Assembly (NCBI GenBank): GCA_964342675.1
Contig: CAYFFR010000001.1
Location: forward strand, 1-64,000
Direction: 5' to 3'
Length of the DNA: 64,000 bases
Source of the DNA: MED-G82 sp964342675
Lineage (GTDB): Bacteria > Pseudomonadota > Gammaproteobacteria > Magnimaribacterales > D2472
Below, piece by piece: positions 34,794-43,827 of this stretch. The first letter of the stretch is position 1; every line of letters starts with the position of its first letter. The translations under genes and the position numbers were made by a program. The notes beneath the pieces were generated by a model. It saw only the letters and a list, made by a program, of their open reading frames with translations, had not been told where the DNA came from and searched no databases.

Positions 34794-35132
34794 TTATCCT
34801 GGAGGCCAAGTAAATGGTCTGCCGCTAAGAAGATGAAGGTGAAGGTGAAAAACACTTTGTCCTGCTTTTGCTCCATTGTTAATAACTACTCTATAAGCAT
34901 CCTCAACATTTAATTGGCGTGCTACTTCAGTAACTACCCAAAGAAGGTGTCCTAATGTCTCTGTATCTTGTTTTTGAGATTTAGATAATTGCGGTATTAT
35001 CATTTTAGGGATAATAAGAATATGAGTTGGGGCTTGAGGATTAATATCCTCAAAAGCTAAAGAGATATCGTCTTCGTACACTATCTTTGCTGGAATTTCT
35101 TTATTTATAATTTTTAAAAATAGATCATCCAT
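34794..35132 (-). CDS. HIT-family nucleotide hydrolase (HinT-like)
   Basis: 112 residues. The histidine triad FHLHLHLL has His96, His98 and His100; NGAKAGQSV and the early DDLFLKIINKEIPA and FEDINPQAPTHILIIPK are standard for HinT, a purine nucleoside phosphoramidase. The protein is cytoplasmic and dimeric. It abuts a small membrane protein gene, next to dedA, on one transcript. Confidence 0.95.
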   Translation of the reverse strand: MDDLFLKIINKEIPAKIVYEDDISLAFEDINPQAPTHILIIPKMIIPQLSKSQKQDTETLGHLLWVVTEVARQLNVEDAYRVVINNGAKAGQSVFHLHLHLLSGRPFTWPPG

Positions 35133-35321
35133 TTAGAATATTCCTCTAAGTAATCTTAGTGTTATAAATACTACCAACACAGTTAAGCCTAAGGCTAAAA
35201 TAACAACAAGAAAATCTCTAAGAAGTTTTAAGAAACTATTTCCTTTATTTCCCTTTAATAAATTATTTACCAAAAAAAAGATGGCAATTGTTGTTAGTAT
35301 TGCTATTGTTAATCTAACCAT
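35133..35321 (-). CDS. Small two-span membrane protein (62 aa)
   Basis: Two hydrophobic helices (about 3-19 and 36-57) separated by a basic, glycine-bearing loop (KGNKGNSFLKLLRD). It directly precedes the HIT gene without a gap and follows dedA by ten bases, so it is co-transcribed. Similar small proteins occur next to HinT genes in marine gammaproteobacteria, as far as can be recalled; no function is known. Confidence 0.65.
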   Translation of the reverse strand: MVRLTIAILTTIAIFFLVNNLLKGNKGNSFLKLLRDFLVVILALGLTVLVVFITLRLLRGIF

Positions 35322-35331
35322 AAGTAAAATC

Positions 35332-35919
35332 TTAACTCCTTTGTTTTGATCTAAGCAAATATGTAATGACTAGGAATAAAGTGATAATCCCTAACATTGT
35401 GGTAATCAATGCAAACATAGAAGCTTTGCCTAGCAGCAATAAAAGCACTAAAGCAGATCCCCATGTTAAGCAAGCAATAATATCAGCACGATAAAACTTA
35501 TAAAGTTTTAGACTACCAATACCGAGCAGGAAGGGGGTTAAGGATCTTATAACAAATATAAATCTTCCATATATAACTGCATATGAACCATATCTACCTA
35601 TAAATTTTTTAGCTTTTTCTACTTTAGATTGACGATTTTTAAAAAATTTACGGTCCAAAAGTTTTGGTCCTACAAGCTTTCCTATTAAATATCCTGATAA
35701 ATCACCTAAATGAGCTCCTAGAATTGCTAAGCTAGCAATCATATAAATACTCAAAATGTCATTGTTATATAAAAACACACATACAGAAAAAAGAATAATG
35801 CTAGGAATAAAAATACCAGTGATTACCATTGATTCAAGAAATGCAAATGCAAGAACTGCGGCCCACGCAAACTCAGTGTTGGTTGATAGAAAATCTTGAA
35901 TATTTTTAATGTGAATCAT
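35332..35919 (-). CDS. DedA-family membrane protein
   Basis: 195 residues with the VTT/DedA fold: FLESMVITGIFIPSIILF, an acidic helix GAHLGDLSGYLIGKLVG, and the conserved RSLTPFLLGIGSLKLYKF with arginine and proline. DedA proteins are lipid scramblases or carriers, some recycling undecaprenyl phosphate, in the inner membrane. The start overlaps the upstream crotonase gene by four bases. Confidence 0.9.
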   Translation of the reverse strand: MIHIKNIQDFLSTNTEFAWAAVLAFAFLESMVITGIFIPSIILFSVCVFLYNNDILSIYMIASLAILGAHLGDLSGYLIGKLVGPKLLDRKFFKNRQSKVEKAKKFIGRYGSYAVIYGRFIFVIRSLTPFLLGIGSLKLYKFYRADIIACLTWGSALVLLLLLGKASMFALITTMLGIITLFLVITYLLRSKQRS

Positions 35920-36650
35920 TTAGTAAAAAATTTAGTCACCGCTTGAAGGTTAGCCTCTGAACCAAATAATGCTTTCATTCCATCTGCTTCTAATTTTCTA
36001 CTCAATAAAACTTTATCTTTATCAAATGACTTAAGAATACGTTTAGTTTCGATTAATGATTCTTGTGATAATGCATTAATTTTTTTACTAAGCTTTAAAG
36101 CCTTATCAAGTGGATTATTAGATACGTTTGTTGCTAAGCCTAATGAGTAATATTCATCAGCCAAAATCCATTCAGAAGAAGTTAATAGTTCAAATGCTTT
36201 ATGAAAACCAACTTTATTGTAAAGTAAATAAGTGCTTCCAAGTTCAGGAACTAGACCAAGCTCTGTAAATGGGTACTTCATCTTGAATTTATGATCTAAG
36301 AAAATAAAATCAAAATGCAATAAAATTGTAGCGCCTCCTCCAACTGCCATACCTTCGGCTGCAGCAATTAGAGGTTTATTAAAATTCATCAGTGCATCAA
36401 TGCAGGTTTCAAAGGGCTCTTCATATTTATTCCCCTGATCTCCAACCATACTTTCTAAATCTACCCCCGATGAAAAATTTCCACCAGCTCCAGTAATTAC
36501 AACTGATTTAATATTATTATTAAGATCAGCCTCGATGAGAGCATCTCTAAGCAACATCCAAATCTCAGCATCAAGTGCATTAATTTTTTTAGGTCGATTT
36601 AATGTTAGAAGAAGAGTTTGATGAACATTCTTACGTAAAAGTTTTGTCAT
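35916..36650 (-). CDS. Enoyl-CoA hydratase/isomerase family protein (second of two)
   Basis: 244 residues. Crotonase fold with the first oxyanion element GAGGNFSSGVDLES and the second EGMAVGGGATILLHFDFIF, followed by FTELGLVPELGSTYLL with the position of the catalytic Glu occupied. It acts on acyl-CoA in beta-oxidation or ring processing. It overlaps the upstream crotonase by four bases. The pair suggests two steps or a heteromeric hydratase. Confidence 0.9.
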   Translation of the reverse strand: MTKLLRKNVHQTLLLTLNRPKKINALDAEIWMLLRDALIEADLNNNIKSVVITGAGGNFSSGVDLESMVGDQGNKYEEPFETCIDALMNFNKPLIAAAEGMAVGGGATILLHFDFIFLDHKFKMKYPFTELGLVPELGSTYLLYNKVGFHKAFELLTSSEWILADEYYSLGLATNVSNNPLDKALKLSKKINALSQESLIETKRILKSFDKDKVLLSRKLEADGMKALFGSEANLQAVTKFFTK

Positions 36651-37444
36651 TTTCCTTTAAAGTTTGGTTTTCTTTTCTCAGCAAAAGCAGTAAGACCTTC
36701 CATCATATCTTCGGTAGTAAATATTGGTTCTCCTATTTCTAATTCTTTTGCTAAAGCTTCTGTCTCATGATAGCTTTCATCATATTCTCTTAGTGACTTT
36801 GTAATCGCCTGAATTGATAATGGTGCATTTTCAGCAATAGATTTAGCTATTTCAAATGCTTTATCTAAGGCTTTTCCATCTTCAACAATATGTCCAATTA
36901 AACCAAAACGTAAAGCTTCTTCAGCATTCACTCTTCTGCCAGTTAGCAACATCTCAGCAGCCAGTGTATATGGTATTTGACGTCTTAATCTAATTGATGA
37001 GCCACCAAGAGGGAATAAGCCTCGCAACGGTTCAGTTAGTCCAAAAGTAGCAGATTTACCAGAAACCCTTATATCAGTTCCTTGAAGTATTTCAGTACCG
37101 CCAGCTAAAGCAAAACCTTCAACTGCAGCAATAATAGGTTTGGTTGGGCGATTGTGTCTTAGTAGAGCTTGCCAATGCAGATCAGGAATTGTTTTAAGTT
37201 TTTCCATCATGTCTGAATCTTCTTGTCCATCTTTCATTGCTGATAAATCTGCACCAGAGCAAAATGTGCCTCCAGCACCAGTTAATATTGCACATCTTAA
37301 ATTCTTATCATCATTAAGTTTCCTCCATGCTTCATAAACGGTTACAAGCATCCCTGGACTCAAAGCATTTCTTTTTTCAGGTCTATTTAAAGTAATAATT
37401 AAAATATGTCCTTGTTCTTCTACTATTGCATGATTTTTATCCAT
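36647..37444 (-). CDS. Enoyl-CoA hydratase/isomerase family protein (first of two)
   Basis: 265 residues from ATG 37444, which has AGGAAA seven bases upstream. GAGGTFCSGADLSAMKDG and EGFALAGGTEILQGTDIRV form the oxyanion hole, and TFGLTEPLRGLFPLGGSSIRL the second catalytic segment. The form resembles the EchA-type hydratases of sterol side-chain and general fatty-acid catabolism. It follows the cysteine-less thiolase gene by eight bases in one operon. Confidence 0.92.
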   Translation of the reverse strand: MDKNHAIVEEQGHILIITLNRPEKRNALSPGMLVTVYEAWRKLNDDKNLRCAILTGAGGTFCSGADLSAMKDGQEDSDMMEKLKTIPDLHWQALLRHNRPTKPIIAAVEGFALAGGTEILQGTDIRVSGKSATFGLTEPLRGLFPLGGSSIRLRRQIPYTLAAEMLLTGRRVNAEEALRFGLIGHIVEDGKALDKAFEIAKSIAENAPLSIQAITKSLREYDESYHETEALAKELEIGEPIFTTEDMMEGLTAFAEKRKPNFKGK

Positions 37445-37452
37445 AATATTTC

Positions 37453-38598
37453 CTATATATTTTTTCCTACAATCCACATTGCAAAAAACTGAGAGGCACC
37501 ACCATAGGCATGACCCATAGCAATATTTGCTCCTTCAACTTGATGTTTATCTGCCTTCCCCATAACCTGTAAACAAGCTTCACCAAATCTTATCATTCCA
37601 GAGGCTCCAATTGGATTAGATGATAAGACACCACCAGACATATTAATAGGTAAGTCACCGGTTAAACTAGTTGTTCCATTTTCAGTTAATTTCCATCCAT
37701 TACCTAAATTACAAAAATGTAAATTCTCAAGCCACATTGGTTCATACCAAGAAAAAGGAACATATATTTCAGCACAATCAATCTCTTTAAAAGGATTAGT
37801 TATTCCTGCTTGATTATAAATATCTTTAGCACAATCTTTACCTCCTTGAGGATTCACTTCATCTCTTCCGGCTGAAAGCGTTCCTTCAGACCTAACTGCC
37901 ATACCTTTAATCCAAGCTGCATTTCTATCCTTAGCTAATTTTTTGTTTGATATTACTAAGGCACATGCGCCGTCGGAAGAAGGACAACTTTCTAAATATC
38001 TTAGTGGCTCCCATAACATAGGTGTATCTGAAACCATCTTTTCATCTATTCCAGGTACATGTAAATGCGCTAAGGGATTCAGCAGTGCATTTTGACGATC
38101 TTTTGCTGCTACGATCCAACCAATATTTTCAGGAGCATTATATCTTCTAATATACTCTCTCATATAAGGAGCAAAATATCCTCCAGCACCAGCATTAATG
38201 TGTGGAGAGTATGGGTATTTTGGCGATAATGCCCATGTTGCATTAGATTCAGATTGTTTTTCAAATGTAACAGTTAAGACTGTATCAAAGCTTCCAGAAC
38301 AAACATGTGATGCTGCTATAACAGCAGTACTACCACCAACACTACCAGCAGTATGCACTCTCATAACAGGCTTTCCTACACCCCCAATTGCATCAACTAA
38401 AGACAACTCAGGCATTACTAACCCCTCAAACATATCTGGAGCTTTTCCCAATATAACTGCATCGATTGCATCCCAATCAACATCTGCATCCTTCATAGCA
38501 TTATTGATAGCTTCTCTCACTAAACCACCGATAGAAACATCTCTCCTTTTAGAATCATATTTTGTTTGGCCTACACCAATGACTGCAGCACGTTTCAT
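37453..38598 (-). CDS. Thiolase-fold protein, lipid-transfer (Ltp4-like) type, no nucleophilic Cys
   Basis: 381 residues from ATG 38598, which overlaps the previous stop as ATGA. At the place of the usual CASG nucleophile it reads VHTAGSVGGSTA (81-92), and near the end AMGHAYGGASQF has His363 and Tyr365 where thiolases have a C-terminal Cys. This is the pattern recalled for mycobacterial Ltp4/Ltp2-like proteins, which do retro-aldol cleavage with tyrosines instead of thiolysis. It stands next to a second such protein and two OB-fold partners. Confidence 0.85.
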   Translation of the reverse strand: MKRAAVIGVGQTKYDSKRRDVSIGGLVREAINNAMKDADVDWDAIDAVILGKAPDMFEGLVMPELSLVDAIGGVGKPVMRVHTAGSVGGSTAVIAASHVCSGSFDTVLTVTFEKQSESNATWALSPKYPYSPHINAGAGGYFAPYMREYIRRYNAPENIGWIVAAKDRQNALLNPLAHLHVPGIDEKMVSDTPMLWEPLRYLESCPSSDGACALVISNKKLAKDRNAAWIKGMAVRSEGTLSAGRDEVNPQGGKDCAKDIYNQAGITNPFKEIDCAEIYVPFSWYEPMWLENLHFCNLGNGWKLTENGTTSLTGDLPINMSGGVLSSNPIGASGMIRFGEACLQVMGKADKHQVEGANIAMGHAYGGASQFFAMWIVGKNI

Positions 38599-39650
38599 TG
38601 CTTTCTCTCTAAATGCACTAGCATATTTTGTTGCAAACATGGACCAGAGGTAGCATGTGCAAGAGCATTACTATAGTTATTATTTAATAATGACTCATAA
38701 GACTTACCAATCGCATCTAAACCAGCAGCCATAACAACATTGCCTGATAATGGGCCACCAGATAAATTAACAGGAATATCTTGTAAACCAATTAAATTGC
38801 TAATAAATGGTGCTTCAAAACTAAACTGAGTATGTAATTCAGCAAAATCTAATTTTATTTGATCAAGCTGTATTAATTTAGCAAGACTAGTTATGCTTTT
38901 AGAGGTTGTCAGATCTCTAGCACCTAAATTAGAAGTTTCAATATTGTGATGAATTGAATTAATACATACAAACTTGCGATTGATATTTTCAGCAAACTCT
39001 TTAGTGCCTATGATCATAGCTGAGGCACCATCTGATATAGGTGAACAATCAAATTTATTTAAGGGTGACGAAATAAATTCTGAGTCTAAATATTGATCTA
39101 ATGATGGTGATGATTGTACGAGAGAATTTTGATTATTTTGTGCATTTGTCATTGCCTGTTGAATTGCATCAAACATTGAATCTTTTGTGATGATAGATCT
39201 ATCTAATAAAACTCTAGCTTGGAGAGCAGCTAAAGATACTCTATCAGCCCACAAAGGGGCTAAATAATATGGGTCAGTTTGTAAGGATACAATTGAATCT
39301 AGATTACCAGGTGAGGATTTACCAAAACCGTAAATTAATGCGCTCTCTGCATCACCCATTTGAATTTTTAAAATTGATTCAAACAATGCCCATGCCGCAT
39401 CCATCTCTACATGAGATTCTTTAATTGGCGGATTTGTTTGAATTGCTGACAAGCCTTCTACAAAAGCAAATGCTGCGCCCTGTAAATAATCACAACTACC
39501 CGAACACGTAAAATCAATGTTGTCTTGATTTAATCCAGTTTGTTTAAAAACTTCATGGACGACAGGCATAATAAGCTCAACCTCATTAGCAGCGCCTGCA
39601 TCAGACAAGATTTGGTTTTGAGCGTAACCTAGTATGTAAATATCCTTCAT
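38595..39650 (-). CDS. Thiolase-fold protein, Ltp3-like, no nucleophilic Cys
   Basis: 351 residues. The active-site stretch SHVEMDAAWALFESILK (79-95) lacks the nucleophilic Cys; YGFGKSSPGNLDSI follows. This matches, from memory, the mycobacterial Ltp3 group, which pairs with Ltp4 and a DUF35 protein in the KstR regulon. HATSGPCLQQ near the end replaces the usual CGGG. It is too short for a normal 390-residue thiolase and probably forms a heteromer with the neighbour. It overlaps both flanking genes by four bases. Confidence 0.85.
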   Translation of the reverse strand: MKDIYILGYAQNQILSDAGAANEVELIMPVVHEVFKQTGLNQDNIDFTCSGSCDYLQGAAFAFVEGLSAIQTNPPIKESHVEMDAAWALFESILKIQMGDAESALIYGFGKSSPGNLDSIVSLQTDPYYLAPLWADRVSLAALQARVLLDRSIITKDSMFDAIQQAMTNAQNNQNSLVQSSPSLDQYLDSEFISSPLNKFDCSPISDGASAMIIGTKEFAENINRKFVCINSIHHNIETSNLGARDLTTSKSITSLAKLIQLDQIKLDFAELHTQFSFEAPFISNLIGLQDIPVNLSGGPLSGNVVMAAGLDAIGKSYESLLNNNYSNALAHATSGPCLQQNMLVHLERKQ

Positions 39651-40141
39651 TTTGTTTTAAAAATATAGCTATCAGGGTCCATATCAGGCTCACCTGTTGG
39701 TTGAAACCATTTAATATTTTCTAATGTTGTATCCCATTCTGATTTATCTTTCCAAACAGCTTTCACTCGCATTCCAATTCTGATTTCTGCTAAATCAATA
39801 TCTTGGATCAGATGAAGGAATGAGATGTCTGCACCATCAAGCCTTATCATTGCACAAACATATGGTGGGACAATTGGGTTGCCTGGTATTGGAATATGAA
39901 CAATGGTAAATGATTCTACTGATCCAGTATCAGGTAATTCAACTTCCTCATTGGTTGGGATCCCATCTCTTGGACAACTTCCTCTTGGAGGAACATATAC
40001 AGCTTTACATTTAGGGCATTTTTGACCAACTAATTTACCTAATGCAACTTTTTTTAAAAATCTTGTTGTAGCAAATCCAGCTGTATAGTTATAATTTAAT
40101 GATATTGGTGATTCAAAATAATCTTTGTTTTCTTCAGTCAT
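39647..40141 (-). CDS. Zn-ribbon OB-fold acyl-CoA-binding protein (DUF35)
   Basis: 164 residues from ATG 40141, eight bases inside the upstream gene. An N-terminal rubredoxin-like ribbon has CPKCKAVYVPPRGSCPRD (three cysteines, the fourth replaced by Asp), then an OB fold (TGSVESFTIVHIPIPGNP, PYVCAMIRLDGADISFLHLI, IRIGMRVKAVWKD). DUF35 proteins bind thiolase-like partners and channel acyl-CoA. It sits directly upstream of the two thiolase-like genes. Confidence 0.88.
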   Translation of the reverse strand: MTEENKDYFESPISLNYNYTAGFATTRFLKKVALGKLVGQKCPKCKAVYVPPRGSCPRDGIPTNEEVELPDTGSVESFTIVHIPIPGNPIVPPYVCAMIRLDGADISFLHLIQDIDLAEIRIGMRVKAVWKDKSEWDTTLENIKWFQPTGEPDMDPDSYIFKTK

Positions 40142-40580
40142 TTTTGAGCTCAAAATATTTAATATCTAAAATGGTTTTAGTTTTTTTAGAGTTCCAAACA
40201 ACGGTAACTTTCTGACCCATATAAAGATCTTCTTCTTGACAATTTGTTACCATATGAAGCATGCAAGAGGATGTACCATCAAGATTAATTAGAGCAAAAG
40301 CAAATGGTTTATTGAGTAGATGATGATCCCTAGGCTTATTGATCCAAGTAAAGGATTTAATTGTTCCTGTAGATGAAACCTCAACAAAATCCTTTAATTC
40401 TTCACATGTAACTGGATCAAATTCTGCTGCTGGAACAAGTATATCCCCATTAGAGTTTTTTGTTCCTAATATTTTATTTTTAGATAACGCATCAAAAAAT
40501 TTACCAATGATGGGTCCTGTAGATCGTTTATATGTATATTCTAATTTAAAGGGAGCTCGTAACATTTTATCCTTATTCAT
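40134..40580 (-). CDS. OB-fold protein, degenerate Zn-ribbon DUF35 type
   Basis: 148 residues with the same OB-fold ladder (TGTIKSFTWINKP, FAFALINLDGTSSCMLHMV, YMGQKVTVVWNSKKTKTI) but a first half without the ribbon cysteines (GTKNSNGDILVPAAEFDPVTCEE). It thus pairs with the neighbouring DUF35 protein as a probable heteromer. It overlaps the acyl-CoA synthetase upstream and the second DUF35 gene downstream by eight bases each. Confidence 0.82.
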   Translation of the reverse strand: MNKDKMLRAPFKLEYTYKRSTGPIIGKFFDALSKNKILGTKNSNGDILVPAAEFDPVTCEELKDFVEVSSTGTIKSFTWINKPRDHHLLNKPFAFALINLDGTSSCMLHMVTNCQEEDLYMGQKVTVVWNSKKTKTILDIKYFELKND

Positions 40581-42234
40581 CTTCGTTGATCATATTATTA
40601 CTTTTAGAGTTAATTAAAACATGTTTCATCACTTTACCAGAAGCATTTCTTGGTAGTGACTCTTGCACTATTTCCCAAAGAGTTGGTATTTTAAAATATG
40701 CGAGATGCTCTTTTAAGTAATTTTCTAGATCTTTAAGATTAACATCTAGATCTTTCATCACTACATAAGCCTTTACTTCTTGTCCCAGATCTTTGTTTGG
40801 CACTCCAACTACAGCTGACTCTGTTACTTTATCATGAACATCTAACAGTAATTCTATCTCTTGCGGGTAAACATTTTCTCCTCCCCTCAATATTAAATCG
40901 GTTCTTCTAGAAGATATATAAAATAAACCATTGGATATGTAACCAAAATCACCGGTCTTCAAAAATCTGTTTGTAGATAGGACTTTTTTTGTTTCTGAAG
41001 GCTTATTATAGTAACCAAGCATCACTGATGGGCTTCTAACAAATATTTCACCCTCTACATTGTCTGATGTAATTACATCTCCATCATTATCTCTTAATTC
41101 TATTTCTATAGTTGGCATAGGCTGACCAGGGGATGTGGGATGCTTGTCCATTGGATCTCCCCAATTTATTATTGTAATAGCGCCAGATTCAGTTAAGCCA
41201 TAACCATAACCAAAATTATGCTTCACATTAGGAAAAACTAATTTTGTTTTTTTAATAAGCTTCTCAGGAATTGGAGCTCCGCCACCCCCAATTACCAACA
41301 TGCTTGTCAAATCATATGCTTTATTTTGAGCAAAATTAACCACTCTTCTTAAAGCAGTAGGAACAGCTCCGCCCCACGAAGTGATTTTAAATTTTTCAAT
41401 AATACCTATTATTGCTTTAGCGGAAAATTTACCTTCATATAAAAATGTAGATGTTCCCGCAAATAATGATGTAACTGCTCCTGCGGATAATCCAGAAACA
41501 TGAAACAAGGGAGAGGTCAGTAAAGTTTTAGGTGCATTCTTGGTCCAATCAACACCCAGCTTAGAACTTCTCATAGATACAGATGCACCTTGAAGTAATT
41601 GAAGCATAGTATTAGATATCATTGATCGATGGGAAGTCATAACACCTTTTGGCGAACCTGTAGTTCCACTTGTATATAACAAACATGCGCATTCATCTTC
41701 ATCAGCATCATAAAAATTATTATCAGAGTCTACTAATTGAGTAAAAGAAAAATGATCAGTAATCAATTTATCAGAATTTTTATATGAGTTTAATCTGTCA
41801 AATCTTTTTTGATCTGCAATTAATAGTTTAGGCTGTGCATCATTTAAAGCTTTTATTGCTTCTTTACCATTCCACCAACCATTTAATGCGCAAGCTATAG
41901 CGCCAATTGATACTGATGCCCAAAAGAAAATAATCCATTCAAAAGAATTTGCACCATATATTGCAATCCTATCTCCTGGTTGAATTTTATATTTTGATCT
42001 TAGTAAATGTATAGCTTTAGTAACTAATTCATAATGTTCAATAAAAGATATTTCTTTATTTTGATTTAATAAATACAATTTATTTTCATGATTTAATGAA
42101 GACGTTAATAGTTTTGCTAGATTTTTTGGCCGGTTTTTAAAAACTGATAATTTTTTACCTAATACCACCTCTTCAGTTAATTCAAAAAATGCGTTTTCCT
42201 TTAAAAGGGAATTTAAGTCTTGATCAGTATGCAT
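40573..42234 (-). CDS. Acyl-CoA synthetase (class I adenylate-forming)
   Basis: 553 residues. The AMP-binding P-loop is LLYTSGTTGSPKGVM, the hinge region holds GYGYGLTESGAITIINWG, and the C-terminal motifs are SSRRTDLILRGGENVYPQEIE and the catalytic Lys in SLPRNASGKVM. It activates a carboxylic acid to the CoA ester to start the operon's degradation pathway. The ATG at 42234 is 42 bases from a divergent SDR gene. The acid is not identifiable; a branched or ring-bearing one is suggested by context. Confidence 0.93.
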   Translation of the reverse strand: MHTDQDLNSLLKENAFFELTEEVVLGKKLSVFKNRPKNLAKLLTSSLNHENKLYLLNQNKEISFIEHYELVTKAIHLLRSKYKIQPGDRIAIYGANSFEWIIFFWASVSIGAIACALNGWWNGKEAIKALNDAQPKLLIADQKRFDRLNSYKNSDKLITDHFSFTQLVDSDNNFYDADEDECACLLYTSGTTGSPKGVMTSHRSMISNTMLQLLQGASVSMRSSKLGVDWTKNAPKTLLTSPLFHVSGLSAGAVTSLFAGTSTFLYEGKFSAKAIIGIIEKFKITSWGGAVPTALRRVVNFAQNKAYDLTSMLVIGGGGAPIPEKLIKKTKLVFPNVKHNFGYGYGLTESGAITIINWGDPMDKHPTSPGQPMPTIEIELRDNDGDVITSDNVEGEIFVRSPSVMLGYYNKPSETKKVLSTNRFLKTGDFGYISNGLFYISSRRTDLILRGGENVYPQEIELLLDVHDKVTESAVVGVPNKDLGQEVKAYVVMKDLDVNLKDLENYLKEHLAYFKIPTLWEIVQESLPRNASGKVMKHVLINSKSNNMINEDE

Positions 42235-42275
42235 ATTAAAAATGTTATTATAGAGAATGAAATAAGTTATTTATC

Positions 42276-43022
42276 ATGGACACAAAAAAAATTGCATTAA
42301 TAACTGGCGGTGCTTCAGGGATAGGATTGGCAACCGTGAATAGATTTACAGCTGAAGGCATTAAAACTATAGTTTTTGATTCGGATATTAATAATAAAAA
42401 TAACGCTAAATCAGATACTAATGATTACATCTCTTATCAAGTGGATGTCTCTAATCATGATTCTATTAAAGAAGCATTTGCTCAACTTAGTGAATCATCG
42501 CATATACCCACTATTTTAGTAAATTGTGCTGGAATAAGCCCTCCTCTGAATCCGTTACATAAATATACTCTGAAAGATTGGCAAAACTGTCTTGATATAA
42601 ATCTAACAGGTACATTCCTAATGTGTAAAGAATTCATGAATTGTTTTATTCAGAATAAATTAGAAGCTGGTGCTATTGTAAATATATCATCAATAATGGG
42701 TTCTCGGGCAAGTGCTGCTCAAGCTGTATATAGTGCTAGTAAACATGGTGTTGTTGGTATAACAAAATCTATAGCTCAAGATTATGCAGGTTTAAATATA
42801 AGAGCTAATGCTGTAGGTCCTGGAGCAGTTAAAACTCCAATGACAGATAGTATTGTTAAAGATGATCCTAATGTTATGGAATTAATGAATACTAGGATAC
42901 CTATGAAGAGATTTGCAAAACCTGAAGAGATTTCAAACCTAATATATTTTTTAGCTAGTGATGAATCTTCTTACATTACTGGTTCTTATATACCAATTGA
43001 TGGCGGGTATCTTGCAACCTAA
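42276..43022 (+). CDS. SDR-family oxidoreductase (FabG-like)
   Basis: 248 residues. TGGASGIGLAT at the cofactor site, NCAG, the catalytic YSASK and the ending ITGSYIPIDGGYLAT are standard for 3-oxoacyl reductases and hydroxysteroid dehydrogenases. It lies divergent from the acyl-CoA synthetase, and the next SDR starts inside its 3' end. Substrate unknown. Confidence 0.92.
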   Translation: MDTKKIALITGGASGIGLATVNRFTAEGIKTIVFDSDINNKNNAKSDTNDYISYQVDVSNHDSIKEAFAQLSESSHIPTILVNCAGISPPLNPLHKYTLKDWQNCLDINLTGTFLMCKEFMNCFIQNKLEAGAIVNISSIMGSRASAAQAVYSASKHGVVGITKSIAQDYAGLNIRANAVGPGAVKTPMTDSIVKDDPNVMELMNTRIPMKRFAKPEEISNLIYFLASDESSYITGSYIPIDGGYLAT

Positions 43023-43827
43023 GAGTCCTATTTCATTGATAACAGGAGCAGCAAGTGGAATAGGTCAAGCTATTGCAATTCATGCATCAAATTTAAATCA
43101 TAAACTAGTGCTTATTGATATTGATGAAAGTAGTCTAAAAAAAACTGCTAGCCTACTTAAGCATAATGATGCCTTGATCTATTCAATAGATGTATCTGAT
43201 ATAAATCAAATAAAAACTATATATAAAGAAATTAAATCTAAATTTGGTGGAATTAATTATATGTTTAACAATGCAGGAATATTTATTGAAGGCAGATCCT
43301 GGAAAGTAAAACCAAAATTATGGTCAAGAATTTTTGATGTTAATGTTTTATCAATAGTTAATATGTTAAATGTGTTTTTAGACGATATGATTTATTGTGA
43401 TGAGGATTGTCATGTCATCAACACCTCATCGATGGCAGGCTTAATTGTTGGAGGTTATCTATCACCTTATACAACATCAAAGCATGCTGTAATAGGTTTA
43501 TCAAGGAGCCTTTATGAAGAAATGAATTCATCAAATCATAGCGTTGGGGTTTCGGTTCTATGCCCAGGTGAAGTGAAAACAGAGATTATTAATAATGAAA
43601 GAAATATTCTTGGCTTAAAAGATGATTTATTAGATCGAGATAAAAATACCTTAGAATATAAAGAATTTTTAGCTAATGGCGTAAAAGAAGGCATGGAACC
43701 AATAGAAGTAGCTAAAATTGTATTTGAAGCAATCGCACATAAAAAGTTTTGGATCTTTACTCACTCTGATTTTAAAGAAACTTATGAGGGCTATGCTAAC
43801 GAAATCATTGAAGGGATGAAGATCTAG
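43000..43827 (+). CDS. SDR-family oxidoreductase
   Basis: 275 residues if translation begins at ATG 43000, which overlaps the previous gene by 23 bases; a TTG at 43012 is an alternative. ISLITGAASGIGQAI, NNAGIF, Ser of VINTSSMAG and the catalytic YTTSK are present, and the end (FTHSDFKETYEGYANEII) lacks the DGG motif, as in the atypical C-terminus of the retinol-dehydrogenase-like group. Co-transcription with the preceding SDR is likely. Confidence 0.88.
   Translation: MAGILQPKSPISLITGAASGIGQAIAIHASNLNHKLVLIDIDESSLKKTASLLKHNDALIYSIDVSDINQIKTIYKEIKSKFGGINYMFNNAGIFIEGRSWKVKPKLWSRIFDVNVLSIVNMLNVFLDDMIYCDEDCHVINTSSMAGLIVGGYLSPYTTSKHAVIGLSRSLYEEMNSSNHSVGVSVLCPGEVKTEIINNERNILGLKDDLLDRDKNTLEYKEFLANGVKEGMEPIEVAKIVFEAIAHKKFWIFTHSDFKETYEGYANEIIEGMKI

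Noticed and set aside
42260..42272. AAATAA-G-TTATTT palindrome before the SDR at 42276
   Set aside because: Pure A/T symmetry, expected by chance in this composition.
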